Assembly (NCBI GenBank): GCA_017477935.1
Contig: JAFVIC010000106.1
Location: 35,488-99,487, forward strand
DNA length: 64,000 nt
DNA from: Akkermansia sp.
GTDB taxonomy: Bacteria > Verrucomicrobiota > Verrucomicrobiia > Verrucomicrobiales > Akkermansiaceae
Direction: 5' to 3'
Numbering within the stretch: position 1 is the stretch's first letter; every line of letters begins with the position of its first letter. This document shows, piece by piece, positions 24,971 through 34,929 of this stretch. The notes below the pieces were generated by a model. The model was given only the letters and a program-made list of their open reading frames with translations, was not told the origin of the DNA and did no database searches. Made by a program: the position numbers and the translations under genes.

Positions 24971-27139
24971 ATGAGATTTGCTCTTTACACACTTGCGTTG
25001 CTGCCACTTACAGTAGGTTCCGTTATGGCGCAGCGTCCCGGTGGCACCGAACATGTTCAGGTGGAAAAAGTAACAATAGGTAAAGACCGCATTACCCGCA
25101 AAAGCATAGGCCACATGGAGGCCATACGCTCCGTAGCAGTCAAGGCCGCTGTAGAGGGATTTCTGGGTGAGCCGAAATTCCGTGAAGGCTCCATCGTACA
25201 GGCGGGTGACGTGCTGTTTGAAATCTCACCCGTCCGCTACCGCGCTGCGGTAGACCAGGCGGAGGCGGCTGTGGCTGAAATCGAAGCACGTATCATCTAC
25301 GCCGAGAACAGCTACAAACGACTCGAACGCCTTGCCGCAGCACAGGCAACTTCTGTGGAGACCAAGGAAAGTGCCCTCGCCCGACTCGAAGAACTCAAAG
25401 CCAGTCTGGCAGGTGCCAAAGCTGAGGTGGTGAGAGCTCGCAAAGATTTGGATGACTGCACCATCCGCGCCGAAATCACCGGCCGAATCGGCCGCGTGGA
25501 ATTCTCCGAGGGCAACTACATCACCAAGGGCGAAACCCTCGCTACCATCAAACAGATGGACCCCATCTATGTGCGTTTCCCCCTCAGTCAGTCGGATGTG
25601 AACGGAATTTTCCGCGGGCCGAAAGAAATCGGCAATGTTGCCGATGTGCGCCTGACGACAGCCAACGGTCGCCGCTATGAACAGGCCGGTACCGTTGCTA
25701 TCGTCGATAACCTGCTGACATCAGGCACCGATACTTACACCCTGTGGGCCGAGTTCCCGAACAAAGATAACATGCTTACCCCGCGCGGTGTCGGTGCCAT
25801 GTTCATCTCCCTGACGGATACGCAGCAGGTCTGCATGGTGCCTCTCACCGCTGTGCACTACGACACTGACGGTGCATACGTCTACACTGTCAGCGAAGGC
25901 GAGAACAAGGTCGCCCGCCGGGCGGTTATCGTCGGCTCTATTCAGGGGCGTCTGCAGTCCGTTTACAGCGGTCTTTCCGAGGGGCAGATTATCATCACCG
26001 ACGGCGCTCACAAGATACGCGTGGGCGACACGGTGATACCCGTCATGGCTCAGACCGATTCCCATGTGGATGAAAGTGGCAACGTCATTTCAGAGGAGAA
26101 ACCTCTTGCGGTCGAGACCACTCCTGTGGTGATGGCTGAGGACAAGACCGTGCTCGTATGCCAGGGCGCGCGGCTTGAGGCCATTAACCGCGTCAATCTT
26201 CGCCCGCTGGTACAGGGCGTACTGGCGGCACCCACATTCACTGAGGGTGACCTGATAAAGAAGGGGGATGAACTCTTCCGCATTGACCCCACTCGCTACA
26301 GCGCTGCGGTCGATGCCCGCAAGGCCGCCGTCTCTCAGCTGGAAGTGAAAATACAGGACGCTGCACGCAAATATGAGCGACAGGTCGCCCTGCTGGAAAG
26401 CAATGCCACCAGTCGTGACGATATGGAGAGTGCCAAAGCCACGCTCGATGAACTCAAAGCGCAGAAAAAGAAAGCAGAAGCCGCTCTCGTCATCGCAGAA
26501 GATGACCTCTCGCGCTGCACCATGCGCGCCCCCATCACCGGCAGAATCGGCCGTGTCAGTATATCGGAAGGTACCTATATCTCAGACATCAAGTCGCCGC
26601 TGGCAACCCTGGTGCAAATCAGTCCCATTTATGTGCGTTTCTCCCTGAGTGAGAATGCTATCCTCTCGAACTACGGAACAGATGACCGCCTGAAGGATAA
26701 CAGCGAGGTCACCCTCGTAACCGCCAACGGCAACACCTACCACGAAAAAGGCAGCGTGTACTTCGGTGACAACGTGATTCAGACCGCAACGGATACTCAG
26801 AACTTCTGGGCCGTGTTCAAAAACGAAGACGGCGAGCTGCGCCCCGGCGGTGTGGTCAGCATCCGCGTGACGCGCAAGTCCGACCGCAAGGTGCCGGCCG
26901 TTGATTCCAAAGCCGTGCTGACCGATACGAGTGGCCGCTACGTGTATGCCATGCGTCACAATCGGGCGGTGCAGGTACGGGTGCTGACCGGCACGCCTGA
27001 TGAGAACGGCCTGATTCCCATCTTCGCCGGTCTGCGCGAGGGCGATCGTTGCATCACCTCCCCCCTCGCTGAGATAGAGGACGGTACTCTCGTCACCCCC
27101 GCACCCGAACCCTCCCCCGCTGAGGAAGAAAACAAGTAA
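24971..27139 (+). CDS. Tandem-duplicated RND periplasmic adaptor (two MFP units fused)
   Basis: 722 residues, twice the usual adaptor length. A signal peptide ends at about VMA-20. Unit 1 (about 25-360) and unit 2 (about 385-705) each hold, in order: lipoyl half, helical hairpin, lipoyl half (GRIGRVEFSEG / GRIGRVSISEG), beta barrel (DPIYVRFPLS / SPIYVRFSLS) and membrane-proximal domain. Both hairpin tips keep the R-x3-L-x6-S motif used by AcrA-type adaptors to contact TolC-type ducts (R117/L121/S128 and R470/L474/S481). No lipobox. Followed after 21 bp by the RND pump. A fused pair would give six hairpins from three chains, matching a pump trimer 1:1 (inference). Confidence 0.92.
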   Translation: MRFALYTLALLPLTVGSVMAQRPGGTEHVQVEKVTIGKDRITRKSIGHMEAIRSVAVKAAVEGFLGEPKFREGSIVQAGDVLFEISPVRYRAAVDQAEAAVAEIEARIIYAENSYKRLERLAAAQATSVETKESALARLEELKASLAGAKAEVVRARKDLDDCTIRAEITGRIGRVEFSEGNYITKGETLATIKQMDPIYVRFPLSQSDVNGIFRGPKEIGNVADVRLTTANGRRYEQAGTVAIVDNLLTSGTDTYTLWAEFPNKDNMLTPRGVGAMFISLTDTQQVCMVPLTAVHYDTDGAYVYTVSEGENKVARRAVIVGSIQGRLQSVYSGLSEGQIIITDGAHKIRVGDTVIPVMAQTDSHVDESGNVISEEKPLAVETTPVVMAEDKTVLVCQGARLEAINRVNLRPLVQGVLAAPTFTEGDLIKKGDELFRIDPTRYSAAVDARKAAVSQLEVKIQDAARKYERQVALLESNATSRDDMESAKATLDELKAQKKKAEAALVIAEDDLSRCTMRAPITGRIGRVSISEGTYISDIKSPLATLVQISPIYVRFSLSENAILSNYGTDDRLKDNSEVTLVTANGNTYHEKGSVYFGDNVIQTATDTQNFWAVFKNEDGELRPGGVVSIRVTRKSDRKVPAVDSKAVLTDTSGRYVYAMRHNRAVQVRVLTGTPDENGLIPIFAGLREGDRCITSPLAEIEDGTLVTPAPEPSPAEEENK

Positions 27140-27160
27140 CTTCATTTCCCTCTTACAACC

Positions 27161-30100
27161 ATGTTTTCGCAATTCTTCATTCATCGCCCCAAGTTTGCCT
27201 TCGTCATCTCCATTGTCATGATGTTGGCCGGCTTCCTGTGCCTGAGCAAGATGCCCGTGTCGGAATACCCCGAGGTATCACCGCCCACCATATCTGTGCG
27301 CATGACCTACGCCGGTGCCAGTGCTGAAGAACTGGCCCAGGTGGTGGCCGCACCGGTGGAAGAAAACCTCATCGGTATGGATGACCTGCTCTACTTCAGT
27401 TCATCGTGCACGAATGACGGCTCGTACTCGCTGACCCTCATCTTCGAGACCGGCACCAACGACGATATGGCCATGGTGAACGTCTCCAACGCCATTAAAC
27501 AAGTGGAGAGCAAGCTGCCTGAGGAAATCAAGCAGATGGGTTACAGCGTGCGCAAGCGCTCCAGCGACATGCTCTGCTTCATCAACTTCATGTGTGACGA
27601 GAATAAGATGGATATTCTCCAGCTTACTAACTGGCTGCGCATGAATGTGAAAGACCCGCTCACTCAGGTGGATGGCGTATCGGTGGCTGACATTATGCAC
27701 AGCCGCAACTACTCCATGCGCGTGTGGATGAATACCACCCGCATGAACGCCCTCAATATCACCCCGGCAGATGTACGCAGTGCCATATCCGAGCAGAATA
27801 TTCAGGCTGCGGCCGGTTCGGTCGGTTCGCAGGACGAAGGGGCTTACGCCACCTACAAAGTGACGGCCACCGGTCGACTCAAGACGGTGGAGGAGTTCGG
27901 CAATATCGTTGTCAAACGCGGTGAGGAAGGGCATGTTACCAAGCTGAGAGACATCGCCACCATCGAGCTGGGGGCTGAGAACAACTCCGGCTACAGCCGC
28001 CTGAACGGCAAGAACTCCGTGGGCATGATGGTGCAGCGCAACAACGATGCAAACGCCCTGGCCACAGTCGAAGCCCTGAAAGCCAAGATGAAGGAAATCG
28101 AGCCCATGCTGCCCGATGGTGTGAGCTGGGTTATGGGTTATGACCCTACGAAGGCAATTTCGGCCACGATGGAAGAAATCGGTCTCACACTTGTGTTGGC
28201 TCTCTTCCTCGTGGTTCTCGTGACCTTCGCATTCCTGCAGGATTGGCGCGCCACGCTTATCCCTGCGCTGGCCATTCCGGTGTCTCTGCTGGGTGCCTTC
28301 GCCATCATGTACCCGCTGGGCTACACGGTGAACGTGCTGACCATGTTCGGTCTTATTCTGGTCATCGGCTCACTGGTGGACGATGCCATTGTGGTGGTGG
28401 AAAACGTCATGCGCCTGATTCAAGAAGAGCAGCTCTCCCCGCGCGAGGCTACCATCAAGAGCATGAAGCAGATTACCGGCGCCATTATCGCCACCACGCT
28501 GGTGACTCTGGCCGTGTATGTGCCCATCGCCTTCTACGGCGGTATGGTGGGTGTGATTTACACCCAGTTCTCCGTCACCATGTGCGTGGCTCTGTGTATC
28601 TCGACCTTCAACGCCCTGACCCTCTCCCCGGCACTCTGTGCGCTTATTCTGCGCCCGGCGAATGTGAAGCAGACCCGCCTGTCCTACTGGGTGTTCCGCC
28701 CGTTCAACTGGATGATGGATAAGTGCCGCGGTATCTACCTGTGGGGGGCCGGTATACTGGTGCGCAATGCCTGGCTTACAGTGCTGCTCATGGCTGCCAT
28801 CCTGTACCTGAACTACATCTTCTACGCCGGTGCACCGCAGTGGTGGAACCGGATTTGGCGCCCTGCCCCCCAGCCCGGTGCTGCCATGATGGCTCAGAAA
28901 CAAGCTAAGAGCCAGTACGATTTGCTCAGCCTTATCGCGCCTGAGATGCTCAACAGCTCCTTCATCCCCACGGAGGATAAAGGTGCCGTCTTCTGCATCG
29001 TGAACCTTGAAGGCTCAGCAACCGCTAAGCAGCGTACCGATAAGGTCATGCGGCAGATTGAAGAGCGTATCGCCAAGATAGACGGTATCGACATGGTGAC
29101 ATCCACCAGTGGTTTCAGCTTCGCGTCAGGCTCCGGTGAGGGCAACGGTATGGTCATTGTCATGCTCAAGCCCTGGGATGAGCGTACCACCCCTGACCTT
29201 CATGCCTCTGCCCTCGCGAAGAAGATAAATGACGCCTGTAAGGATATCCCGGAGGCCTCCATCATGGCCACGACCCCGCCCGCCATTCAGGGCCTGGGCC
29301 TTTACGGCGGTGTATCGATGGTGCTCGAAGGCCGAGGCGACGCCACCCCCAAGGACCTGGGTGACATGGTGAAAGAGGTCAGCAAGCGCCTGCAGGCTCA
29401 CCCCGAACTCATCATGATGGTGCGCTCCGAGTTCAACGCAGAGACCCCGCAGATTCGCCTGGAAATCAACCGCGAGAAGGCTCAGGCGCTCAATGTGGAC
29501 GTGCGCAGCATCTTCACCACGCTGCAGAGTGTGATGGCGTCCTCATACGTCAACGACTTCACCCTCAACGGCTTTAACTTCAAGGTTAAGATTCAGGGTG
29601 ACGTTAAAGACCGCCGCACGGCTGACGACATCCTTAACCAGATGGTACGCAATGACAAAGGAGCGATGGTGCCGCTCTCTGCTGTCTGTACCCTCTCCTA
29701 TCGACTGGGGCCGTCGAACTATGGCCGCTTCAATCAGTACATGAGTGCAGATGTCACCGTCATGCCTCAGGCCGGTGTAGGCTCCGGCCGGGTAATGAAA
29801 CTCATCGAAGACACTATTGCCGAGATTAACGGCGAGGAACGCGCCAAGGGGCTGGATCGTCAGTGGGCCGTTGAATGGAAAGACCTCTCCTACCAGGAAC
29901 GCCAGAATACCGGTAAAATCGGGATTCTCATCGGGCTGGCCATGCTGTTTGCCTATCTGTTCCTGGTGGCACAATATGAAAGCTGGACTACGCCGGTACC
30001 GGTCATGCTCTCGGTAAGTGTGGCCACTCTGGGTGCGCTCATGGGGGCACAGCTCTGCGGGCTGTCCATGTCCATCTATGTGCAGTTGGGTATCCTGATG

Positions 30101-30445
30101 CTCATTGGTCTGGCCGCCAAGAATGCCATCCTCATGGTCGAGTTCAGTAAAGAGGACCACGCGGCGGGCAACAGTGTGCAAACAGCAGCTATTAACGGCG
30201 CAGGCATGCGCTTCCGCGCGGTGCTCATGACGGCCATCTCGTTCATCTTCGGCGTATTCCCCATGGTGGTCGCCACCGGCTCCGGTGCTGCCAGCCGTCA
30301 GGAAATCGGTATCACGACGTTCTTCGGCATGTTGCTGGCCACCGTATTCGGCATATTCATGGTACCGGCGCTCTATTCCATCTTCGCCCGCATGCGCGAC
30401 TGGACAGCGCGCACCATCGGCGTAGACAAGAAGAAGAAAGCCTGA
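27161..30445 (+). CDS. RND multidrug efflux transporter, AcrB/HAE1 type
   Basis: 1,094 residues. The N-terminus FSQFFIHRPKFAFVISIVMMLAG is the normal HAE1 start (first helix). Proton-relay residues are present: Asp407-Asp408 in GSLVDDAIVVVEN and Lys987 in GLAAKNAILMVEFS. It uses the proton gradient to pump compounds out of the periplasm/inner membrane through an adaptor and an outer-membrane duct. About 45 residues longer than AcrB; the extra length includes a Trp/Pro-rich loop near residue 560-590 after helix 7. No TolC-type duct gene or regulator is next to it. An intrinsic terminator follows. Confidence 0.95.
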   Translation: MFSQFFIHRPKFAFVISIVMMLAGFLCLSKMPVSEYPEVSPPTISVRMTYAGASAEELAQVVAAPVEENLIGMDDLLYFSSSCTNDGSYSLTLIFETGTNDDMAMVNVSNAIKQVESKLPEEIKQMGYSVRKRSSDMLCFINFMCDENKMDILQLTNWLRMNVKDPLTQVDGVSVADIMHSRNYSMRVWMNTTRMNALNITPADVRSAISEQNIQAAAGSVGSQDEGAYATYKVTATGRLKTVEEFGNIVVKRGEEGHVTKLRDIATIELGAENNSGYSRLNGKNSVGMMVQRNNDANALATVEALKAKMKEIEPMLPDGVSWVMGYDPTKAISATMEEIGLTLVLALFLVVLVTFAFLQDWRATLIPALAIPVSLLGAFAIMYPLGYTVNVLTMFGLILVIGSLVDDAIVVVENVMRLIQEEQLSPREATIKSMKQITGAIIATTLVTLAVYVPIAFYGGMVGVIYTQFSVTMCVALCISTFNALTLSPALCALILRPANVKQTRLSYWVFRPFNWMMDKCRGIYLWGAGILVRNAWLTVLLMAAILYLNYIFYAGAPQWWNRIWRPAPQPGAAMMAQKQAKSQYDLLSLIAPEMLNSSFIPTEDKGAVFCIVNLEGSATAKQRTDKVMRQIEERIAKIDGIDMVTSTSGFSFASGSGEGNGMVIVMLKPWDERTTPDLHASALAKKINDACKDIPEASIMATTPPAIQGLGLYGGVSMVLEGRGDATPKDLGDMVKEVSKRLQAHPELIMMVRSEFNAETPQIRLEINREKAQALNVDVRSIFTTLQSVMASSYVNDFTLNGFNFKVKIQGDVKDRRTADDILNQMVRNDKGAMVPLSAVCTLSYRLGPSNYGRFNQYMSADVTVMPQAGVGSGRVMKLIEDTIAEINGEERAKGLDRQWAVEWKDLSYQERQNTGKIGILIGLAMLFAYLFLVAQYESWTTPVPVMLSVSVATLGALMGAQLCGLSMSIYVQLGILMLIGLAAKNAILMVEFSKEDHAAGNSVQTAAINGAGMRFRAVLMTAISFIFGVFPMVVATGSGAASRQEIGITTFFGMLLATVFGIFMVPALYSIFARMRDWTARTIGVDKKKKA

Positions 30446-30458
30446 TTTCAATATGCTT

Positions 30459-30495
30459 GCGGCTCCGCGCTTCCGGGTGCGGAGCCGCTTTTTTT
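30459..30495 (+). terminator. Terminator of the RND operon
   Basis: Perfect 10-bp stem GCGGCTCCGC / GCGGAGCCGC with a 10-nt loop and a run of seven T. Confidence 0.9.
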
Positions 30496-30706
30496 ACAAT
30501 AAACACTACCCTACAGCTACTAGCGTGTCTCTGCTTCAGGCAGCAGCACCGTCCCACAGTGATTTTGATGAGCAAAACACACGTTGGGGCCACTATCATC
30601 GAATTGACGCCCGACAAACAGTCCGGCCGGCACCCATCCCCCACACTCCGCCTCTTGCGAGTCAAAGTCCGACAAGCTGAACACTATCTGCAAAACCCGC
30701 ACCGCA

Positions 30707-30736
30707 GAAAAAAAGCCAGGCCGCGAAGGCCTGGCT
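30707..30736 (-). terminator. Terminator of the 878-codon gene
   Basis: Perfect 9-bp stem AGCCAGGCC / GGCCTGGCT with a 5-nt loop; read on the minus strand it is followed by a run of T (A-tract at 30708-30714). Confidence 0.9.
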
Positions 30737-30762
30737 CGGAGATGGGCTCTGTTTATATCCGT

Positions 30763-33399
30763 TTACTTAGGCAGCACGACATTGAAGAGCGGCGTGTAGA
30801 TGGGCTCGGCACTGCCATTGAAGGGAGCAAGCTTACCGTTTTTGATGATGTAGAGCTGCTCGTCGCCCTCTTTGCAGCGCACAACCTTGCCATCCTTACC
30901 CACATAGCCTGCGTAGAGCAGCTGTGAGTCGGTAATGGTCATGACGGCGCGGAGAATCTCGGCAGAATAGTCACGAGTGGCTACTTTGTTGAAGAACTTC
31001 TCAAACTCTGCATCAACGGCCACCTCGTGCATGTTCAGCCAGCAGCCGGGGTAAAGAGTATTGCGAGCGACCAGATTTTCGAATTCGATAATATCCTGGC
31101 GCAGACTTTCGGAGAAAGCCATACCGGAAGAATACGGGTCCATGGTCTTGGCCAGCATGGAAGCAAGCTCAAACAGGTAAGCACGAGCCTGAATCGGGCA
31201 ACCGGGTTCTTTGCAGGCAGCGATATCGCGCATCAGTCGGACCGGCGGCACATTACCCTCGCTGATGTCACTTTGCGCAAAACCGATAGCCTTGCGAACC
31301 GCAGCGGGGTGTTGGGGGACTGCGGCATCAATCTGAGCCTGCGTGAGCTTGCGGGGGTTGTTGTATGTGAGCGGCTTGTTCTTATTGTTGACTATACGAA
31401 TGGTGCGGGCGCCCTTGTTCAGCTGGCCAATCACGACGGACTTGCCGATGACGACGGCATGGTAGCCATCATTCCATACATGATTCGGGTTGGCAAAAAA
31501 GCGGTTCACTACGAACTTGAGTGATTTGGGGGTACTCAGCTGGTAGGCATTACCGGATTCGGCGTAAATGGATTTCACGGCCTGCAGGTGGGGCAGTATC
31601 TGCTCCGCGCTGAGAGGGTGGCTCTCTGCCGAGCGGAAATCGGCAAGCTGGTAGGCACGCAAGGCGTCATTCTCCTTACCCACGAGCTGTCGGGCAGCAT
31701 CGGCCGAGAAGGCGCCCTCTACGGACCGGTAGCATTCACCACAGGCCTCGACAGCCGCGACAAAGCCCTGCATGTCGGTCACAGACTTAAGGGTTTCAGG
31801 GAGTGCGGCCAGAGCCTGAGTGCGGTCAGCGTATGCCACCAGCGTACGGCGCAGCTCCTCGCCCAGGGGCAGAGAATCAGCATAGCGGTCGTATTCATCC
31901 ACAGCTTCTCGTGCCTGCTGCGGTTCCAGCGAACGGCGGCTCATGCCGTTGAGAGCCACGGCGGCGGCGGATTGCACGGCGCTGCGTACAGCGGCGGCTT
32001 CATCCTCCGTGACATTCAGCAGGGTTGTGCAGGCCAGGAATTCGGCATACAGGCTCTTGAGTGACTCCATGTCAATCCCCGGTGTCGGGGTGCGGAAACG
32101 CTCCAGCACCTTGGGGCGAATCTCAGCCAGTCGCTCATGGTACTTGCCCATCAGAATTCGCGGTTCCTCGGAGGCCTCGGTCGCATATTCGGCTTTCAGC
32201 TTGTCTTCAATTTTGCGTACCTTCTCCACCAGCACAAGACCGGATGTCAGGTCTGCGGCAGAAACATCGCTCTTGGTGAGCATATCGGTAGATTCCGACA
32301 ATGCCGGGGTGAGTTCTTCAATCTGTTTCTGATAATCATTGAATACCAACAGCCAGTCATTACCTTTCTTCAGAGCTTCAGCATATCCGGGGTGCATGGA
32401 CTCGCAGAAGTTGCGCATGAGGTCGATTCCGCCCACGAGCTGAGAAACATCAAGCACACGCTTTTCAGCCATGCCTGATTCGATTCCCTTTTTCAGTGAA
32501 TCGGCACGCATATAGGTGTACACGAGTGTTGCGGCTATCAGCAGAGCTGTCGTAACCACCACGCAGATAGTCGTGCGGATGATAACCTTGCGCCTGTGCC
32601 GCGCCGTCAGAACAGAGCGCACAATCTTCTGCTGTTTTTCAATCAGTTCGCGCAGCTCAAGAGCCTCCGGCAACTCTTTGATACGGTCGGTATTCAGGTA
32701 GTGTTGGTGAAGTTCCTTCTCGCAATTCGGCAGGTCCTGGCGAAGGGTGACATTTTTCTCCGTGGCGTGGAAGGCTTCCCGTTGCCGGTTATACTCGGCG
32801 CGGAGCTTCTGCAGGCGGCAATAGCGGCACCAGTCCTCGTGCACACGGGTAATCTGAGCCATTTGTTCGGGAGTGAGGGTCAGGCGTTTCTCCTGAGCAA
32901 ACATCTCGATACTGAGAGCCAGGTCTTCGCGCGCCTTCAAATCCGACGCCTCACGCATTTTGGACATGGCAGAGAGCAGCGAGGATTGCCAGCGCTTGCG
33001 CTCAGCGGCATCGACCATGGCGGCTGCATCCCGATAGCCGACCAGATTTTCCAGGTCCTTCTCATCTGCCATGCTGCGCAACTTATTGACCAGCTGGGTC
33101 ACCTGCGACAGACGTCCGCCGGCCAGTACAGCAGGTAACTGTTCGGCGGCTGTTTTGTAAAGTTTTTTTCCCAGTTGACGGGCAAGCGCATTGAGCGGTT
33201 CATCGTAAGGGAGCTCGCGGAGCAACTGCTGCACCATGTTGAAGCAATCTTCATCGCGACCGGTGTCGAGAGAAGCCTGCAATTTCCGGAATACGGCGCG
33301 AGCATAGGCAGACACGCCTTTGGGTTCCTGCAACACAATGGGTTGCGGTGTTTCTTCAACGGTGGTTTCAGTCGATGTTGATTCCGGTTCAGAACTCAT
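30763..33399 (-). CDS. Large single-pass membrane protein of unknown function
   Basis: 878 residues that I do not recognise. There is no signal peptide. An acidic Thr/Glu-rich start is followed by about 240 residues of helical, probably coiled segments on the cytoplasmic side, with CRYC at 191-194. A basic stretch (TARHRRKVIIR) precedes one transmembrane helix at about 273-296. The remaining 580 residues are largely helical and should be periplasmic, ending in a small beta-rich tail. The layout (cytoplasmic helices, one helix in the membrane, long periplasmic rod) is like structural or signalling envelope proteins, but no motif supports a specific role. Monocistronic, with its own promoter and terminator. 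Confidence 0.75.
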   Translation of the reverse strand: MSSEPESTSTETTVEETPQPIVLQEPKGVSAYARAVFRKLQASLDTGRDEDCFNMVQQLLRELPYDEPLNALARQLGKKLYKTAAEQLPAVLAGGRLSQVTQLVNKLRSMADEKDLENLVGYRDAAAMVDAAERKRWQSSLLSAMSKMREASDLKAREDLALSIEMFAQEKRLTLTPEQMAQITRVHEDWCRYCRLQKLRAEYNRQREAFHATEKNVTLRQDLPNCEKELHQHYLNTDRIKELPEALELRELIEKQQKIVRSVLTARHRRKVIIRTTICVVVTTALLIAATLVYTYMRADSLKKGIESGMAEKRVLDVSQLVGGIDLMRNFCESMHPGYAEALKKGNDWLLVFNDYQKQIEELTPALSESTDMLTKSDVSAADLTSGLVLVEKVRKIEDKLKAEYATEASEEPRILMGKYHERLAEIRPKVLERFRTPTPGIDMESLKSLYAEFLACTTLLNVTEDEAAAVRSAVQSAAAVALNGMSRRSLEPQQAREAVDEYDRYADSLPLGEELRRTLVAYADRTQALAALPETLKSVTDMQGFVAAVEACGECYRSVEGAFSADAARQLVGKENDALRAYQLADFRSAESHPLSAEQILPHLQAVKSIYAESGNAYQLSTPKSLKFVVNRFFANPNHVWNDGYHAVVIGKSVVIGQLNKGARTIRIVNNKNKPLTYNNPRKLTQAQIDAAVPQHPAAVRKAIGFAQSDISEGNVPPVRLMRDIAACKEPGCPIQARAYLFELASMLAKTMDPYSSGMAFSESLRQDIIEFENLVARNTLYPGCWLNMHEVAVDAEFEKFFNKVATRDYSAEILRAVMTITDSQLLYAGYVGKDGKVVRCKEGDEQLYIIKNGKLAPFNGSAEPIYTPLFNVVLPK

Positions 33400-33427
33400 G
33401 GCTCAAAGCTTCAGTTAATTTATGGCG

Positions 33428-33456
33428 AGATTAGCACAAATCGCGGCATTACACAA
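33428..33456 (-). promoter_or_regulatory. Promoter of the 878-codon gene
   Basis: Minus strand TTGTGT, 17 bp, TAATCT; the -10 box ends 28 bp before the ATG. Confidence 0.4.
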
Positions 33457-33515
33457 TCTTTTTCCGTGTCAAAACAATGACAATTTGCTTGAGAGTTACC
33501 TGACCCAAAAAAGGC

Positions 33516-33544
33516 TTGCAAATAGGGCGGTGAGCTGCTACACT
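33516..33544 (+). promoter_or_regulatory. Promoter of miaB
   Basis: TTGCAA, 17 bp, TACACT, then 23 bp to the ATG (leader about 17 nt). Confidence 0.6.
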
Positions 33545-33567
33545 TCCGCGCGCAATCTATTGAAACA

Positions 33568-34929
33568 ATGCCGAGTGTACTGATAAAGACCTATGGTTGC
33601 CAGATGAACGAGCGTGACAGCGAACAGGTGCTGAGCATGTTTCTGGCCGGCGGATATGAAATAACCCGCGATGAGATGGCGGCCGACGTCATCCTCATCA
33701 ACACCTGCTCCGTGCGGGAAAAAGCAGAGCTGAAGGCCCTGGGCAAGATGGGCCTGCTCTGCGCACGCCCCACCGCCAAGCCCTGGGTGGTGTACGGGTT
33801 CATGGGCTGCATGTGCCAGAGCCGCCAGCGCAGCCTGTTCCGCGACATTCCCCGCCTTGACCTCGTGTGCGGCACGCGTCAGTACCACAATGTCTACAGG
33901 CATTGCAACCGCCTGCTGCGCAGCCGCCTGGGGCAGAATATCACCGAGCCGTTCCGCCGTGGTGCCCACATCTGCGCCGTGGAGCATGAGGAGGGGTTCC
34001 AGAACGCCATCAAAGACCACCTTCCGCCGGCCGGTAATTGCACGGCTTTCGTCTCCATCATGCAGGGGTGCGATATGAAGTGCTCTTACTGCATCGTACC
34101 CAGCACCCGTGGCAGCGAGTGCAGCCGCCCGCAGCAGGACATCCTGACCGAGGCCCGTGAGCTTGTGGCTCGCGGCGTGAAGGAAATCACCCTGCTCGGG
34201 CAGATTGTGAACCGCTACGGCAAAGATGAACCGGTGGTGAACGGCCGCGGTGCCTTCGTGCGCCTGCTTGAAGCGTTGCACGAAATCGACGGGTTGGAGC
34301 GCATACGCTTCACCTCACCGCACCCCATCGGGTTCCGGCAGGATTTGGTGCAAGCCTACACCTACCTGCCCAAGCTTTGCAGCCACATCCACTTCCCCAT
34401 GCAGAGCGGCAGCGACCGCATCCTCAAGCTCATGCTGCGGCCCTACAAAAACGAGAAATACCTCCAGCTCTGTGAGTCCATGCGCGAAGCTCGCCCCGAC
34501 CTGGCCATCACGACCGACATCATCGTAGGGTTCCCGGGCGAGACCGATGAAGACTACCGGCAGACCAAGGCTGCCGTGGAGCGAATCCAGTTTGACAACG
34601 CCTTCATCTTCCAGTACTCCCCGCGCCGCGACACCCCCGCCGCCGCCATGGAAAACCAGATTTGCCTGCGTGTGAAAGAGGAGCGCAACCACGACCTGCT
34701 GGAGTGCGTGAACCGCATTGCCACCGCCCGCAATCAGGCACTCGTGGGCACGCAACAGAGTATTCTGGTGGAAGGCCCCAGCAAGAACAACCCCGACCGC
34801 CTGCAGGGGCGCACCTCGCAGAACAAGCCCGTCATCATCCCCGGCGGCAGTGCCGAAGTGGGCACTATCGTACCGGTCAGGATTGACGAGTGTACCGGCT
34901 TCACCCTCTACGGTTCCGTACAGAAATGA
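33568..34929 (+). CDS. miaB: tRNA-2-methylthio-N6-dimethylallyladenosine synthase
   Basis: 453 residues. N-terminal UPF0004 domain with the three auxiliary-cluster cysteines (KTYGCQMN, NTCSVRE, GCMCQS), the radical SAM motif CDMKCSYCIVPSTRG, and a C-terminal TRAM domain (GRTSQNKPVIIPGG). MiaB adds the methylthio group to i6A37 of tRNAs reading UNN codons, using two 4Fe-4S clusters. Small departures from the usual family text: GCMCQ for GCMAQ and LLGQIVNRYG for LLGQNVNSY. First gene of a three-gene unit; its stop overlaps the next ATG by four bases. Confidence 0.92.
   Translation: MPSVLIKTYGCQMNERDSEQVLSMFLAGGYEITRDEMAADVILINTCSVREKAELKALGKMGLLCARPTAKPWVVYGFMGCMCQSRQRSLFRDIPRLDLVCGTRQYHNVYRHCNRLLRSRLGQNITEPFRRGAHICAVEHEEGFQNAIKDHLPPAGNCTAFVSIMQGCDMKCSYCIVPSTRGSECSRPQQDILTEARELVARGVKEITLLGQIVNRYGKDEPVVNGRGAFVRLLEALHEIDGLERIRFTSPHPIGFRQDLVQAYTYLPKLCSHIHFPMQSGSDRILKLMLRPYKNEKYLQLCESMREARPDLAITTDIIVGFPGETDEDYRQTKAAVERIQFDNAFIFQYSPRRDTPAAAMENQICLRVKEERNHDLLECVNRIATARNQALVGTQQSILVEGPSKNNPDRLQGRTSQNKPVIIPGGSAEVGTIVPVRIDECTGFTLYGSVQK

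Larger units (their letters stand above)
30446..30762. other. Intergenic region between convergent genes
   Basis: 317 bp between the RND gene and the gene ending at 30763. It holds one rho-independent terminator for each flanking gene (30459-30495 plus, 30707-30736 minus). In the 210 bp between them I see only short open frames without a promoter or a recognisable product. Confidence 0.6.

Noticed and set aside
30520..30702. A 60-codon minus-strand frame between the RND and 878-codon genes
   Set aside because: It lies just past a strong minus-strand terminator, has no promoter of its own and no recognisable sequence; a gene remnant cannot be excluded.
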